Source: Clostridiaceae bacterium
GTDB taxonomy: Bacteria > Bacillota > Clostridia > Peptostreptococcales > Tindalliaceae
Reading direction: 5' to 3'
NCBI GenBank assembly: GCA_011390155.1
Contig: JAABSW010000009.1
Coordinates: forward strand, 39,872 to 103,871
DNA: 64,000 bases
Shown here: one piece after another, positions 53,633 through 62,801 of the stretch
Position numbering within the stretch: the first letter of the stretch is position 1
Layout: each line of letters starts with the position of its first letter
The notes under the pieces: model-generated
What the model saw: only the letters and a program-made list of their open reading frames with translations
Told to the model about the DNA's origin: nothing
Database searches by the model: none
Translations under genes and position numbers: made by a program

Positions 53633-54895
53633 ATGGCGCATATAACGGCAAAAAATGCACATATTAACCTGCAAAAACGTCTGAACCGTTTTCCCCAGGG
53701 AGCTCCTCCTTCGGAGACGCTTTACAAGATACTAAATGTACTTTTCAGTGAGGAAGAGGCGTCGTTGGTTTCTCAATTACCCATCAAGCCCTTTACGGCA
53801 AAAACGGCAGCCCGGAATTGGAAGATGAGCCAGGGTGAAGCAGAACGACGATTACAGCAGATGGCTGGGAAAGCGCTTCTCCTTGACCTGGAGAGCAACG
53901 GTAAACGGCAGTACATCCTGCCCCCGCCAATGGCAGGATTTTTTGAGTTTTCCATGATGCGCACCCGCCAGGATTTGGACCAGAAGCTGCTGGCAGAACT
54001 CTTTTACCAGTACCTGAACGTGGAAGAAGAATTTGTGAGAGACGTGTTTGTTGGCAGTGAAACTCCGATTGTGCGAACCTATGTGAACGAAAAGGTGTTG
54101 GATGAAGACCAGAAAATCACCATCCTTGACTACGAAAAAGCCACGCATATCATGGAAAGTGCCAGTCACATAGGCATTAGTATGTGCTATTGCCGGCATA
54201 AAATGGAACATATGGGGAAAAACTGCGAGGCATCCATGGATATTTGCATGACTTTTAACGGTACGGCTGATTCTTTGGTTCGACATGGCCATGCCCGGGC
54301 TGTGGAGGTCAGTGAATGCAAAGAACTTCTTCACAGAGCCTACGAGGAAAACCTGGTGCAGTGTGGCGAAAACGTACAGCAGAAACCGGCTTTTATCTGT
54401 AACTGTTGTGGGTGTTGTTGTGAAGCACTACTGGCTGCGAAAAAACTGGGAATTTTACAACCGGTTCAAACCACCCGTTATTTGCCGGAAATTTTACAGG
54501 AAACATGCAACGGCTGCGGAAAATGTGTAATGACCTGTCCCATAGACGTCATCCAACAGGCATCGCCCAAGTCCAATGGAAAGCCAGCCCTTCCTGAAAT
54601 TGATGAGAGCTTATGCCTGGGATGCGGTCTTTGTGTCAAAGCCTGTCCTTCAAATTCCATGAAGCTTAAGGAGCGGGAAGAAGCCATTATCACACCAGTT
54701 AATTCAGCACACCGTGCGGTGGTCATGGCCATTGAGAAGGGGAAGCTTCAGGAGTTGATTTTTGATAACCAGGCCCTGGAAAGTCACCGGGCAATGTCAG
54801 CCATTCTAGGCGTCATTCTTAAACTTCCGCCAGTGAAACAGGCCATGGCCAGTCGGCAAATGAAATCAGTGTACTTGGCAAAACTATTATCTTGA
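53633..54895 (+). CDS. 4Fe-4S dicluster protein with winged-helix-like N-terminus
   Basis: A 420-residue protein. The first 90 residues look like a winged helix (KPFTAKTAARNWKMSQGEAE). A central Cys-rich region follows (MCYCRHKMEHMGKNCEASMDIC and CNCCGCCCEALL). A bacterial ferredoxin module with two 4Fe-4S clusters is at about 285-345 (CNGCGKCVMTCP and CLGCGLCVKACP). It is probably an electron carrier or redox sensor of anaerobic metabolism. Similar proteins are widespread in Clostridia and Deltaproteobacteria without a defined role. AAGGAGG precedes the ATG. Confidence 0.85.
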   Translation: MAHITAKNAHINLQKRLNRFPQGAPPSETLYKILNVLFSEEEASLVSQLPIKPFTAKTAARNWKMSQGEAERRLQQMAGKALLLDLESNGKRQYILPPPMAGFFEFSMMRTRQDLDQKLLAELFYQYLNVEEEFVRDVFVGSETPIVRTYVNEKVLDEDQKITILDYEKATHIMESASHIGISMCYCRHKMEHMGKNCEASMDICMTFNGTADSLVRHGHARAVEVSECKELLHRAYEENLVQCGENVQQKPAFICNCCGCCCEALLAAKKLGILQPVQTTRYLPEILQETCNGCGKCVMTCPIDVIQQASPKSNGKPALPEIDESLCLGCGLCVKACPSNSMKLKEREEAIITPVNSAHRAVVMAIEKGKLQELIFDNQALESHRAMSAILGVILKLPPVKQAMASRQMKSVYLAKLLS

Positions 54896-55135
54896 TAGTA
54901 GGCCATACAGACAATATCGTAAGGTGAACCTGAGAAAAAATGTTATGAGAGCGCATGTTAACGATCATGGAAACATCAGATAAAGACTTAAAATTCAAAA
55001 AAAGTGAAATAAATAACATTGTATGATAGAATTAAATTGAGTCTATATACAACTTTGTTGTCTTTTTGAGATCTAAAATATTCAGCTTGGCCAATTAGCA
55101 AAGCAGTTGATTATAAAATGAAGAGGAGAGTGGAT

Positions 55136-56452
55136 ATGAATAAACCAGTATTATCAGCCCATTTCGAATCAAGAGAACCTTCCGATGTTCGTCTGGCGCA
55201 AATGAAGTACGATGAACGTGAAGTAAAGCCTGAAGCGGTGATCAACGTTGGTATCGGTAATGTGTCGCTGCCCACCAACCCTGCCATGATGGAAAGAATG
55301 TTTAACCTGGATGCACCGGAAAGCCCCTTCAACAAAGGTGTGATCCGTTACACAGGTACAGCCGGCACACCTGAAGCACAGGACGCTTTCAAGAACATTA
55401 TGAAAGCGGAAGGCTTTGACACCAGCAAACTGTTTGTGCAAGTGACCGATGGCGGCTCTGCTGGCATGGAACTGGTCATTCTTGGTGTTTGCGGGCCTGC
55501 AGGTACCGACGAAAAGCCACTGATGATGATTGACCCTGCCTATACCAACTACATTTCCTTTGCACAAAGAGTAGGTCGAAAAACCATAACACTGAAACGT
55601 CACCTGGACGAAAGTGGAAAGTTTGAGTTGTCGGAAATAAGCAAAATTGAAGAAACCATAAAAGCCAGCAACCCGGGCGCCTTGTTGGTGATTCCTTATG
55701 ATAATCCCACAGGTCAAATGTACTCCCATGAAACCATGGTTGAACTGGCAAAGTTGTGTGTAAAACACAACATGTGGATGATCAGTGACGAAGCGTACAG
55801 AGAACTTTATTATGATGAAAATTCAAGTCTGGTCAGTATTTGGGGTATCACAGATGAAGAAGTGCCCGGTATTGAGGGAAGAAGAATTAGTATTGAAACA
55901 GCTTCTAAGGTTTGGAATGCATGCGGCCTGAGAATTGGTGCCATCGTTACAGACAATAAGGAATTTCATACCCGTTCAGTGGCGGAATACACTGCCAACC
56001 TGTGTGCCAATGCCATTGGTCAGTATATATTTGGTGCCTTGGCCAAGGAAAGCAAAGAAGACTTGATGGGCTGGTGCAAAGGCCTTCGGGAATACTACAA
56101 AGAACAGATTATCATGGTGAATAACACTCTGAAGGAGTTGGAGCCAGCCCTGATCGTTTCCAGCCCGGACGCTTCTATTTACTCAGTCATCGATGTGCGT
56201 AATGTGGTAAAACCTGGTTTCGATTGCATTGACTTCGTGCTGTATTGTGCCGGAAAAGGTTCAGCGGTTATTGATGGGGTAGAGACCACCCTCTTGGTGG
56301 CCCCCATGAAGGGATTCTACGACATTGCCCCAGGCCTGCCGAATCCAGGCAGCTCTCAGTTTCGTATTTCTTTTGTAGAATCAGTTGAAAACATGGCCAA
56401 GGTACCTGAACTGTTTGTAAAACTCCTAAGACAGTTTGAAGAACAAAGATAA
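55136..56452 (+). CDS. Class I/II PLP-dependent aminotransferase
   Basis: A 438-residue enzyme. It shows YDNPTGQMYSHE (PLP-contacting Asn), MISDEAYRELYYDE (Asp for the pyridine nitrogen and Tyr) and the Schiff-base Lys in IETASKVWNACGLRIG (about residue 267). The C-terminal Arg for the substrate carboxylate is in SSQFRISF. The amino donor is not evident; an aspartate- or aromatic-type role is possible. The ATG at 55136 follows GAGGAGAG. A strong terminator follows. Confidence 0.92.
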   Translation: MNKPVLSAHFESREPSDVRLAQMKYDEREVKPEAVINVGIGNVSLPTNPAMMERMFNLDAPESPFNKGVIRYTGTAGTPEAQDAFKNIMKAEGFDTSKLFVQVTDGGSAGMELVILGVCGPAGTDEKPLMMIDPAYTNYISFAQRVGRKTITLKRHLDESGKFELSEISKIEETIKASNPGALLVIPYDNPTGQMYSHETMVELAKLCVKHNMWMISDEAYRELYYDENSSLVSIWGITDEEVPGIEGRRISIETASKVWNACGLRIGAIVTDNKEFHTRSVAEYTANLCANAIGQYIFGALAKESKEDLMGWCKGLREYYKEQIIMVNNTLKELEPALIVSSPDASIYSVIDVRNVVKPGFDCIDFVLYCAGKGSAVIDGVETTLLVAPMKGFYDIAPGLPNPGSSQFRISFVESVENMAKVPELFVKLLRQFEEQR

Positions 56453-56467
56453 ACCATCGTAAAACAG

Positions 56468-56512
56468 AAGGCTGATACCTGAGATAATTATCTTAGGTGT
56501 CAGCCTTTTTTT
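56468..56512 (+). terminator. Intrinsic terminator
   Basis: AAGGCTGA with ACCT pairs with AGGT and TCAGCCTT, with an inner AGATAATTATCT hairpin, followed by seven T. Confidence 0.9.
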
Positions 56513-56588
56513 ATTGAAAAAAACAGATAGTCCAGATCCACAGATGATCTTTGCTTAAAGTGGGTATTCATACTACAGTGATCCAACG

Positions 56589-56665
56589 ATAAACAGGATT
56601 CTTATCTTCTGGTTCAGCTTTGACCCCATCAAAAGGTTAGAATGTATGGTTTATAAGTATATGGA
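56589..56665 (+). repeat. 77-bp intergenic repeat, copy 2
   Basis: It begins ATAAACAGGATTCTTA and is about 79% identical to 25239-25316 on the opposite strand. The central hairpin CTTCTGGT...CATCAAAAG is kept with one mismatch. The motif core is flanked by GATAA and TTATC. It lies between convergent genes, after the terminator of the aminotransferase. Confidence 0.7.
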
Positions 56666-56687
56666 CTCGCCAGTTAATGTCATTCGT

Positions 56688-57578
56688 CTAAAAAAGCTGC
56701 ACCTGCTCCAGCTTAGGAATAGAGGTTCGTGCACCAGGTTGCTGTACTGAAAGGGCAGAGGCGGCAGATGAAAATGTCAGGTTTTTGGTCAAACGAAAGC
56801 CTTTCAGCAAACCAAAGGCAAAAGCGCCATGAAACACATCACCTGCACCAGTGGTGTCAACTGGTACCACGGGGCGGGCAGGTAAGCGCAACATCTTTCC
56901 TTTTTCCAGGTAAAGAAGACCATGTTGTCCAAGGGTGACCACTACCTGGGCTTGTCCCAGTTGCTGAAGTTTCTGAAGGCATGAAGCCGCATCGTTGTCA
57001 TTGTGCAGAGACTTTGTCTGACAAAAATTAAGGGCAAAGTATTTAGAAGTGATCAAGTAATCCACTTTGCTTGCCAGCTCAAGAGTAGCAGGCTTAACAG
57101 AGCCCGCATCCAGTATTGACTGGGCTTTCGGATACATCTCCAGTGCTTTAAGGGAGGCCCCCAGCTCATGACCGTCCATAAGTAAAACCTTAGGATTCAG
57201 TTTGCTGGACAATTCATCTAAGTTTTTCAGGGGCATTGGAGGTTTGCGCACATTAAGGATGGTGCGGCTTCCGTTTTTATTATTCACCAGAATGGTAGAA
57301 TAAGGGGTGGGGTTGTTGTCATTTACCTGTAAGAGTTGAAGGTCTACACCAATTTCTTTCAACTCCAGAATAATATGCCTGCCATATACGTCCTGGCCCA
57401 CCTGTCCCATAAAGCCTGTTGAAACGCCCCATTTGGCCAATAGATAGGCAGCGTTTGCGGCAGGGCCGCCACCACATTCTGTTTTTTGTTCCAGAACATA
57501 TTTTTGATCTTCCTGAGGAAAATGGGGCAATGACAGCACGACATCATAGGCAGCATGACCAACACAGAGTATATCCAT
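56688..57578 (-). CDS. PfkB-family carbohydrate kinase
   Basis: A 296-residue ribokinase-type sugar kinase. The substrate-binding GGGPAANAAYLLAKWG is near residue 37, and the ATP-site signature DTTGAGDVFHGAFAFGLLKG with the catalytic Asp near residue 246. Ribose, fructose-1-phosphate, nucleosides or adenosine are typical substrates of this family and cannot be distinguished here. AAGGAGAG precedes the ATG. It is divergent from the sirtuin gene. Confidence 0.9.
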   Translation of the reverse strand: MDILCVGHAAYDVVLSLPHFPQEDQKYVLEQKTECGGGPAANAAYLLAKWGVSTGFMGQVGQDVYGRHIILELKEIGVDLQLLQVNDNNPTPYSTILVNNKNGSRTILNVRKPPMPLKNLDELSSKLNPKVLLMDGHELGASLKALEMYPKAQSILDAGSVKPATLELASKVDYLITSKYFALNFCQTKSLHNDNDAASCLQKLQQLGQAQVVVTLGQHGLLYLEKGKMLRLPARPVVPVDTTGAGDVFHGAFAFGLLKGFRLTKNLTFSSAASALSVQQPGARTSIPKLEQVQLF

Positions 57579-57698
57579 AAAAATCTCTCCTTATGCCCTG
57601 ATTTAGTATATTAACCATCGTTGTAATGTTTCATACATACCCTAAAGCCCTTCGATTATTAAACCGGAACCGAAAGAGTGAAAAGAGGTGGAATGGTA

Positions 57699-58436
57699 AT
57701 GATTGAAAACCTGGAAGTGATTAAACAGAAGATTAAGGAAGCCAAAGCCATTGTTTATTTTGGCGGAGCGGGTACATCAACAGAAAGTGATATCCCGGAT
57801 TTCAGGACAGAGAGTGGTTTGTATAACCAACCCGAATTTGCTGGACGTGACCCACAGGTATTGCTTAGCACCCGCACACTTTACAATGAACCGGAACTGT
57901 TCTATGCTTATTACCGGGCCCACCGCCTGTTTCCCAATGCAAAACCCAATAAAGCACACCAGGTGTTGGCCAAGTGGGAGCAGGAGGGAAAGTTGAAAAC
58001 TGTCATCACTCAGAACATTGACGGGCTGCATCAAATGGCTGGCAGCCGTCAAGTACTGGAACTGCACGGATCGGTACATCATAATTATTGCACAGAATGT
58101 CAGCGGAAAGCCACACTTGGAGAAATGACCGATCCTGGACGTCAGGTGCCTGTGTGTCGATATTGTGGTGGAATGCTTCGTCCCAATGTGGTGTTTTTTG
58201 GAGAGCCTCTTGACCACCAGATCCTGCACCAGGCAGTGGAGGCCCTAAAGGCCGCTGACTTCTTAATTGTAGGGGGCACCTCACTGGTGGTGTATCCGGC
58301 CGCTGGGTTAATCGACTACTTTACAGGAGAAAACACGTTACTCATCAACCGGGACTCAACACCCTTTGATAAACGGGCCACCTGGGTGATTCACGATTCC
58401 ATCGGAGAAGTTTTGTGGAAGTTGGCAGAGATATAA
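57699..58436 (+). CDS. cobB: NAD-dependent protein deacylase (sirtuin)
   Basis: A 245-residue Sir2 enzyme. The NAD site is FGGAGTSTESDIPDFR, followed by TQNIDGLHQMAG and the catalytic His in ELHGSV. A zinc ribbon uses four Cys (CTEC and CRYC). The structure is a class III or U bacterial sirtuin removing acetyl groups from protein lysines. The ATG at 57699 lies eight bases after AGAGGTGG; the in-frame ATG-like start seven codons earlier precedes that site. A terminator follows. Confidence 0.94.
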   Translation: MIENLEVIKQKIKEAKAIVYFGGAGTSTESDIPDFRTESGLYNQPEFAGRDPQVLLSTRTLYNEPELFYAYYRAHRLFPNAKPNKAHQVLAKWEQEGKLKTVITQNIDGLHQMAGSRQVLELHGSVHHNYCTECQRKATLGEMTDPGRQVPVCRYCGGMLRPNVVFFGEPLDHQILHQAVEALKAADFLIVGGTSLVVYPAAGLIDYFTGENTLLINRDSTPFDKRATWVIHDSIGEVLWKLAEI

Positions 58437-58462
58437 AACCTGAAAATGATAATAATTGATGC

Positions 58463-58499
58463 AAAATGCAACCGTTCTGACTGGGTCGGTTGCATTTTT
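58463..58499 (+). terminator. Intrinsic terminator
   Basis: AAAATGCAACCG pairs perfectly with CGGTTGCATTTT, followed by T. Confidence 0.85.
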
Positions 58500-58513
58500 A
58501 TGGGGATAAGTAT

Positions 58514-58541
58514 ATGACTTGATCATCTAATCTGGTATTAT
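58514..58541 (+). promoter_or_regulatory. Candidate promoter of the SSS symporter unit
   Basis: ATGACT and TATTAT are 16 bases apart and contain TTGATCAT just after the -35 region and TGGTATTAT at the -10. The layout nearly copies the promoter at 21014-21041, including TTAGT after the -10 box. Confidence 0.5.
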
Positions 58542-58587
58542 GTTAGTATATGAAAAAAAGCAGGCGTCTCAAAAGTAGGGGTTTCTT

Positions 58588-58821
58588 ATGGAAAATAAAG
58601 GGAAACACACTCAAAAAATCATATGGACAATGATCATACTTGGTTTTGCGGCCATTGAGTTTCCGGGGATCTTTTTTATTAACCGCATTGAACCATATCT
58701 ATTTGGCATGCCTTTTTTATATGGGTTTGTGCTGTTGGTGTGGGTGTATATGTGCCTGGTATTGGGCGTGGCTTATTATTACAACTGGGGAAAAAAGCCT
58801 GATCAGTGGGGTGATGACTAA
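58588..58821 (+). CDS. Small membrane subunit of SSS symporter
   Basis: A 77-residue protein with two membrane helices (about 10-30 and 40-64), like the DUF3311/YhdT proteins that accompany sodium:solute symporters. It ends two bases before the symporter start. It is probably a stabilising or regulatory subunit. The ribosome site (TAGGGGT) is weak. Confidence 0.78.
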   Translation: MENKGKHTQKIIWTMIILGFAAIEFPGIFFINRIEPYLFGMPFLYGFVLLVWVYMCLVLGVAYYYNWGKKPDQWGDD

Positions 58822-58823
58822 AA

Positions 58824-60302
58824 ATGGATACCATCGCACTGCCTTTACTTGTTATTGGGGTGTACATGTTTATACCACTATATATAGGAGCAAAGGCCGG
58901 AGACCATGAATTTGGCACTCCGGAAGATTTTTTTGTTCAAAGTAGAAGCATGTCATCAACAGCTGTGTTCTTTACAGTGATGGCCACCTGGATGAGTGCT
59001 TTCGCATATTTGGGTTCAAGTGCTTCTTTTTACCTGAAAGGGCCTGTTTACTGGACGACCATTGGATGGGATTTTCTCTTTGGGATTCTTTTCTATGTCA
59101 TTGGAAAACGTGTCTGGTTTCTGGGTAAAACAAATGGCTATCTGACAGCGGCGGATTTTTTCCGACACCAGTACAATTCCAATAGATTGGCTGATTTGGT
59201 GGCAGTGATTATGTTGATTTTCACCCTGCCCTACCTACAAATACAATTGGCTGGAGGTGCATACCTGATCCAGGTAGCTTCCAACGGGCTGATTCCCTGG
59301 GAAATTGGAGGTTTACTTTTTTTAATTGTTATTATTATTCATGTTTGGGCCGGTGGACTTAGAGCGGTTGCCTGGGCAGATATTTTTTATGGTGTATTGA
59401 TCATGTTCGGACTTGCTTCATCAGGTATTTTTCTGGTTAATAAAGTGGGAGGCATGAATACCTTATTTCTTCAACTTCAGGAAACGGCTCCTGAGATCCT
59501 CACCCTGCCTGGGCCTTCCGGCAAGGACGGAGCACTTCTTTGGCTTTCAATGTTCATCATTGTACCCATGGGAGCCCTGATGGGCCCACATTTGTGGACG
59601 CGTATGTATGCTGCGAAAAGCCCCCGCATCTTCAATCTAATGCCACTATTACTGGGATTGGTTTCCATCATCAATGTGTTTCCCATGCTCACAGGCTATG
59701 TGGGTATTATATTAGAGCCGGGAATTGAGAATCCCGATACCATCTTACCAGTGCTTTTATACCGTCATGCTCCTTATGTGTTTATGTCACTGGTGATGGT
59801 GGGTGGAGCAGCAGCAGCCATGTCCACCTCTAATTCACAAATTCACTCGATTTCATCGGTATATACCATAGATATCCACCAGCAGCATATAAATAAAAAT
59901 TTATCTAATAGAAAATTGCTTTTAGTTGGACGTATTGCCATTGTTGTGTTTTCTGTTTTTTCTTATATCATGCTCATCCGTGCGCCAGGCTTGTTGATTA
60001 ACATCGGCCTCATTGCCATGAGTGGTACTGCCCAGATCATTGTGCCTTTAATGGGGGCGCTGTTCTGGAGACGTTCCACTGCTCAGGGAGCCATTGCCGG
60101 ATTGGCATCAGGAATGGCTGTGCTGGTCTCTTCAATATTTATGGTGCGCATGAACATTGCCATCGAAGTGGTGTATGCAGGGATAGTGGCCTTGCTGGTA
60201 AATGCCATCGTCTTTTACATCGTTAGCAGGGTGACTCCTATACGGGAGGAAAAACACCTCTTGGTGCTACAAAAGCAAATTGAAGAGTTTCAAGAACTAT
60301 AA
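58824..60302 (+). CDS. Sodium:solute symporter (SSS family)
   Basis: A 492-residue transporter with about thirteen membrane helices. The pattern FFVQSRSMSSTAVFFTVMAT and DFFRHQYNSNRLADLVAV is typical of the PanF/YidK side of the family, and GGLRAVAWADIFYG is the conserved helix VI region. It imports an organic acid, amino acid or vitamin with Na+. Its ATG is coupled to the small subunit gene, using GGGGTGATG inside it. The promoter resembles that of the DeoR-GAPDH unit. Confidence 0.9.
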   Translation: MDTIALPLLVIGVYMFIPLYIGAKAGDHEFGTPEDFFVQSRSMSSTAVFFTVMATWMSAFAYLGSSASFYLKGPVYWTTIGWDFLFGILFYVIGKRVWFLGKTNGYLTAADFFRHQYNSNRLADLVAVIMLIFTLPYLQIQLAGGAYLIQVASNGLIPWEIGGLLFLIVIIIHVWAGGLRAVAWADIFYGVLIMFGLASSGIFLVNKVGGMNTLFLQLQETAPEILTLPGPSGKDGALLWLSMFIIVPMGALMGPHLWTRMYAAKSPRIFNLMPLLLGLVSIINVFPMLTGYVGIILEPGIENPDTILPVLLYRHAPYVFMSLVMVGGAAAAMSTSNSQIHSISSVYTIDIHQQHINKNLSNRKLLLVGRIAIVVFSVFSYIMLIRAPGLLINIGLIAMSGTAQIIVPLMGALFWRRSTAQGAIAGLASGMAVLVSSIFMVRMNIAIEVVYAGIVALLVNAIVFYIVSRVTPIREEKHLLVLQKQIEEFQEL

Positions 60303-60324
60303 TCTGTAAAAGTGATAATATAAG

Positions 60325-60362
60325 AAAAGGCTCTTCTCCCTTATGAGGTTGAAGAGCCTTTT
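60325..60362. terminator. Bidirectional intrinsic terminator
   Basis: AAAAGGCTCTTC pairs perfectly with GAAGAGCCTTTT around a 14-base loop, between convergent genes. Confidence 0.85.
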
Positions 60363-60376
60363 GGACTGAGAATGCT

Positions 60377-60826
60377 TTATTTTACAACCAGCACGCTGGC
60401 GTGGACTTCCTGTATGACTGCGTTGCTAACACTGCCGAGGAGGAGTTTTTTAAGACCTCCGCGTCCTCGGTTTCCCATGATGATCATGTCTACGCCCAGT
60501 TCCTTTGCAGTCTGGGCAATGGTGTCTGCAGGATGACCTTCCTTTAGTAGTGTTTCAGTGACAAGACCTTCATTTTTGAATCGGGTAGCCGCCTTTTCCA
60601 AGAATAAACTATGATCAGTGACCAGTCTTTCGTTCATCTGCTCAAATTGATTCATTTCTTTTTCCATGGCATTAAAGGAAGCATGTTCGATCAGTGGAAG
60701 CGGATATTTTTCATAGACACTGATCAAGGTGATTTGATCGACACGGCAACCGGAAGCGATTTCGATGGCTTTTTCGACGGCCTTGTTACTTGGCACAGAA
60801 CCGTCAACACATACCAATAGTTTCAT
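60377..60826 (-). CDS. Universal stress protein linked to TRAP transporter
   Basis: A 149-residue UspA-family protein with the ATP-binding motif IMGNRGRGGLKKLLLGSVSNAVI. The ATG at 60826 lies eight bases after AGGAG; a GTG three codons earlier overlaps that site. It is the last gene of the TRAP unit, 65 bases after dctM. In Halomonas, TeaD, a Usp protein, regulates the TeaABC ectoine TRAP transporter, so a similar role in tuning transport is a reasonable inference. Confidence 0.9.
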   Translation of the reverse strand: MKLLVCVDGSVPSNKAVEKAIEIASGCRVDQITLISVYEKYPLPLIEHASFNAMEKEMNQFEQMNERLVTDHSLFLEKAATRFKNEGLVTETLLKEGHPADTIAQTAKELGVDMIIMGNRGRGGLKKLLLGSVSNAVIQEVHASVLVVK

Positions 60827-60891
60827 TACGATCACTCCTATTCACTGCGGGTTATATGGGTAACGGAAATGAAGCTTATGTCACTGTTATT

Positions 60892-62196
60892 TTAGTTTAT
60901 ACCCAATAATAATCGTGGAAGCCACATTGAGAAGTTGGGCACGAAAGTTGCCAGCATCAATGTTGGAATCCAGGCAAAGAAAATTAATATGAAGGTTGTT
61001 TTAAGCATTTCGTTTACCGGAGCGCCTCCAATGCGTCCTGCCAAATACAAGAAAGGTGCACATGGCGGAGTAATACAGCCCATGCCCAGATTTACACCAA
61101 GGATTGCTGCAAATTGAACGGGGCTTACGCCCAACTGTACAACAATGGGAAGCAGTATGGGTGTACATAACAAAATGGCACTGATATCATCCATTAACAT
61201 TCCGATCAACACCATAAAGACATTCAACATCAACATGATAATGACCGGATTCTCAGAAATTGCTGAGAACAGGTTCATCAGTTCTCGAGGTACGTTTTCC
61301 ATAATATACAGCCGGCTGAGCACTGATACGGAGAGCAGCATCAACAAAATAACACCTGCAGTGTTAACGGAGTTCAGCAATGTTTCATAAAAGGTTTTCC
61401 ATGTTAAGCCGCGGTAAATGAAGAATCCTACGGGGATGGCGTACAAACATGACATGGCAGCTGCTTCTGTGGGTGTCATGACACCACCGTAAATTCCACC
61501 AAGAATAATGGCAGGTGCGATGATGGCTGGTGTTGCAGAGATGGCTTTTTTATTGAACATTTTAAAAGTGGTGGCAAAATCATAATTCTCTGTTACCTGT
61601 ACGTCTTTATTGTTTCGCAGCAGAAAAATATTGATCAAACTGAAAAGGATGACCAGGGTGATGCCAGGGGTAACTGTGGCCAGGAAGCTGGCCAGCACTG
61701 ACTGTCCTCCGACCCAGGCATAGAGAATCATGGTCAGGCTGGGAGGAATTAACAGTCCCAAAACACCTGCACTGGCAATGAGTGCTGAACAATGGCCCCG
61801 GGGATAGCCTGCTTTGTACATCCGGGGAAGCATGATGGAACCAATGCAGGACACTGTGGCAAAACCACTGCCTGAAATGGCACCGAAAATGGCACAGGAA
61901 ATTACCATAACCGCACCAAGACCGCCGCGAACACGGCCCACCAGTACTTCAATCAGTTCAACCAGTCGTTCTCCGATACCGCCACGCTCCATCAGGCCGC
62001 CGGCCAGAACAAACAGAGGAATGGCCACCAGGATAATGGACGCAGATTGGGCATAACCGTAAGGGAGTAAGAACGAAGGGTCATACCCACCGAATATGAC
62101 AACAATGATGGATGAGGCAAAGAAAGCAAAGGGTATGGGGACTCCAATTAACAGGGTAACAATTAAGGCTAGAAATGCATAAAAAATAATTTCCAT
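60892..62196 (-). CDS. dctM: TRAP transporter large permease DctM
   Basis: A 434-residue membrane protein with about twelve helices, the Na+-coupled transport subunit of a TRAP system. Typical features are GSGFATVSCIGSIMLPRMYKAGY and LGVNLGMGCITPPCAPFLYLAG. AAGGAAGGAG precedes the ATG. It works with DctQ and the periplasmic-type binding lipoprotein DctP. Confidence 0.95.
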   Translation of the reverse strand: MEIIFYAFLALIVTLLIGVPIPFAFFASSIIVVIFGGYDPSFLLPYGYAQSASIILVAIPLFVLAGGLMERGGIGERLVELIEVLVGRVRGGLGAVMVISCAIFGAISGSGFATVSCIGSIMLPRMYKAGYPRGHCSALIASAGVLGLLIPPSLTMILYAWVGGQSVLASFLATVTPGITLVILFSLINIFLLRNNKDVQVTENYDFATTFKMFNKKAISATPAIIAPAIILGGIYGGVMTPTEAAAMSCLYAIPVGFFIYRGLTWKTFYETLLNSVNTAGVILLMLLSVSVLSRLYIMENVPRELMNLFSAISENPVIIMLMLNVFMVLIGMLMDDISAILLCTPILLPIVVQLGVSPVQFAAILGVNLGMGCITPPCAPFLYLAGRIGGAPVNEMLKTTFILIFFAWIPTLMLATFVPNFSMWLPRLLLGIN

Positions 62197-62214
62197 GTGA
62201 GTATCACTCCTTCC

Positions 62215-62739
62215 TTATGTAAGTATGTTCTCTTTGTTTTTAAAAACTCTAATGGCATTAACGATGTCATCATAGAAATAAATTATATTGTAAAAAGTAA
62301 CCAGAATAAGTCCGACTAACAAAGAGCTCTGACCCCACACCATGGGCAAACGCCACACGGGGGTTTTTGTTTTCATGCTAAAGCCCCAGCTGACAAATTG
62401 AAAAGCCCAGAAGGTGAAAACACTGGATAGTATGAGTGTCAGTAATGACCTAAACACATGAATAACCGATTTAACCCGGCCTTCTTTCAGATAAATGTCT
62501 AATATATCCGCAGTAATCTGGTTTTTTTGGTAGCTGCCATAACTTGCACCAATCATATATAGCCAAAAAGCAAACATGACGAGTATTTCTTCATAGCCTT
62601 TGAAATCTGTGTTAAACAGCCAGCGCAGCAGCATGGCAGATGAGACAATAAACATGGTGGCAAGTCCTGTCACAACCATGATCGCTTTTTGGACCACTAT
62701 GAGTGCCTTCCATAAAACGTTACTTTCCCGCTTGTCCAA
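62215..62739 (-). CDS. dctQ: TRAP transporter small permease DctQ
   Basis: A 174-residue protein with four membrane helices (FKGYEEILVMFAFWLYMIGASYG is characteristic). TTG 62739 is the likely start, six bases after AGGAGGG; an ATG two codons earlier abuts the ribosome site. It lies 18 bases before dctM. A strong hairpin separates it from dctP. Confidence 0.9.
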   Translation of the reverse strand: MDKRESNVLWKALIVVQKAIMVVTGLATMFIVSSAMLLRWLFNTDFKGYEEILVMFAFWLYMIGASYGSYQKNQITADILDIYLKEGRVKSVIHVFRSLLTLILSSVFTFWAFQFVSWGFSMKTKTPVWRLPMVWGQSSLLVGLILVTFYNIIYFYDDIVNAIRVFKNKENILT

Positions 62740-62759
62740 AACCATCCCTCCTAACAGTA

Positions 62760-62787
62760 GGAAGGGGAGAGATTTCTCTCCCCTTCC
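62760..62787 (-). other. Perfect 13-bp stem between dctP and dctQ
   Basis: GGAAGGGGAGAGA and TCTCTCCCCTTCC are complementary with almost no loop and no T tract. It is placed where many ABC and TRAP operons carry an mRNA-stabilising stem that raises binding-protein levels over the permeases. It overlaps no gene. Confidence 0.6.
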
Positions 62788-62801
62788 AGATTTGGTTTGT
62801 T

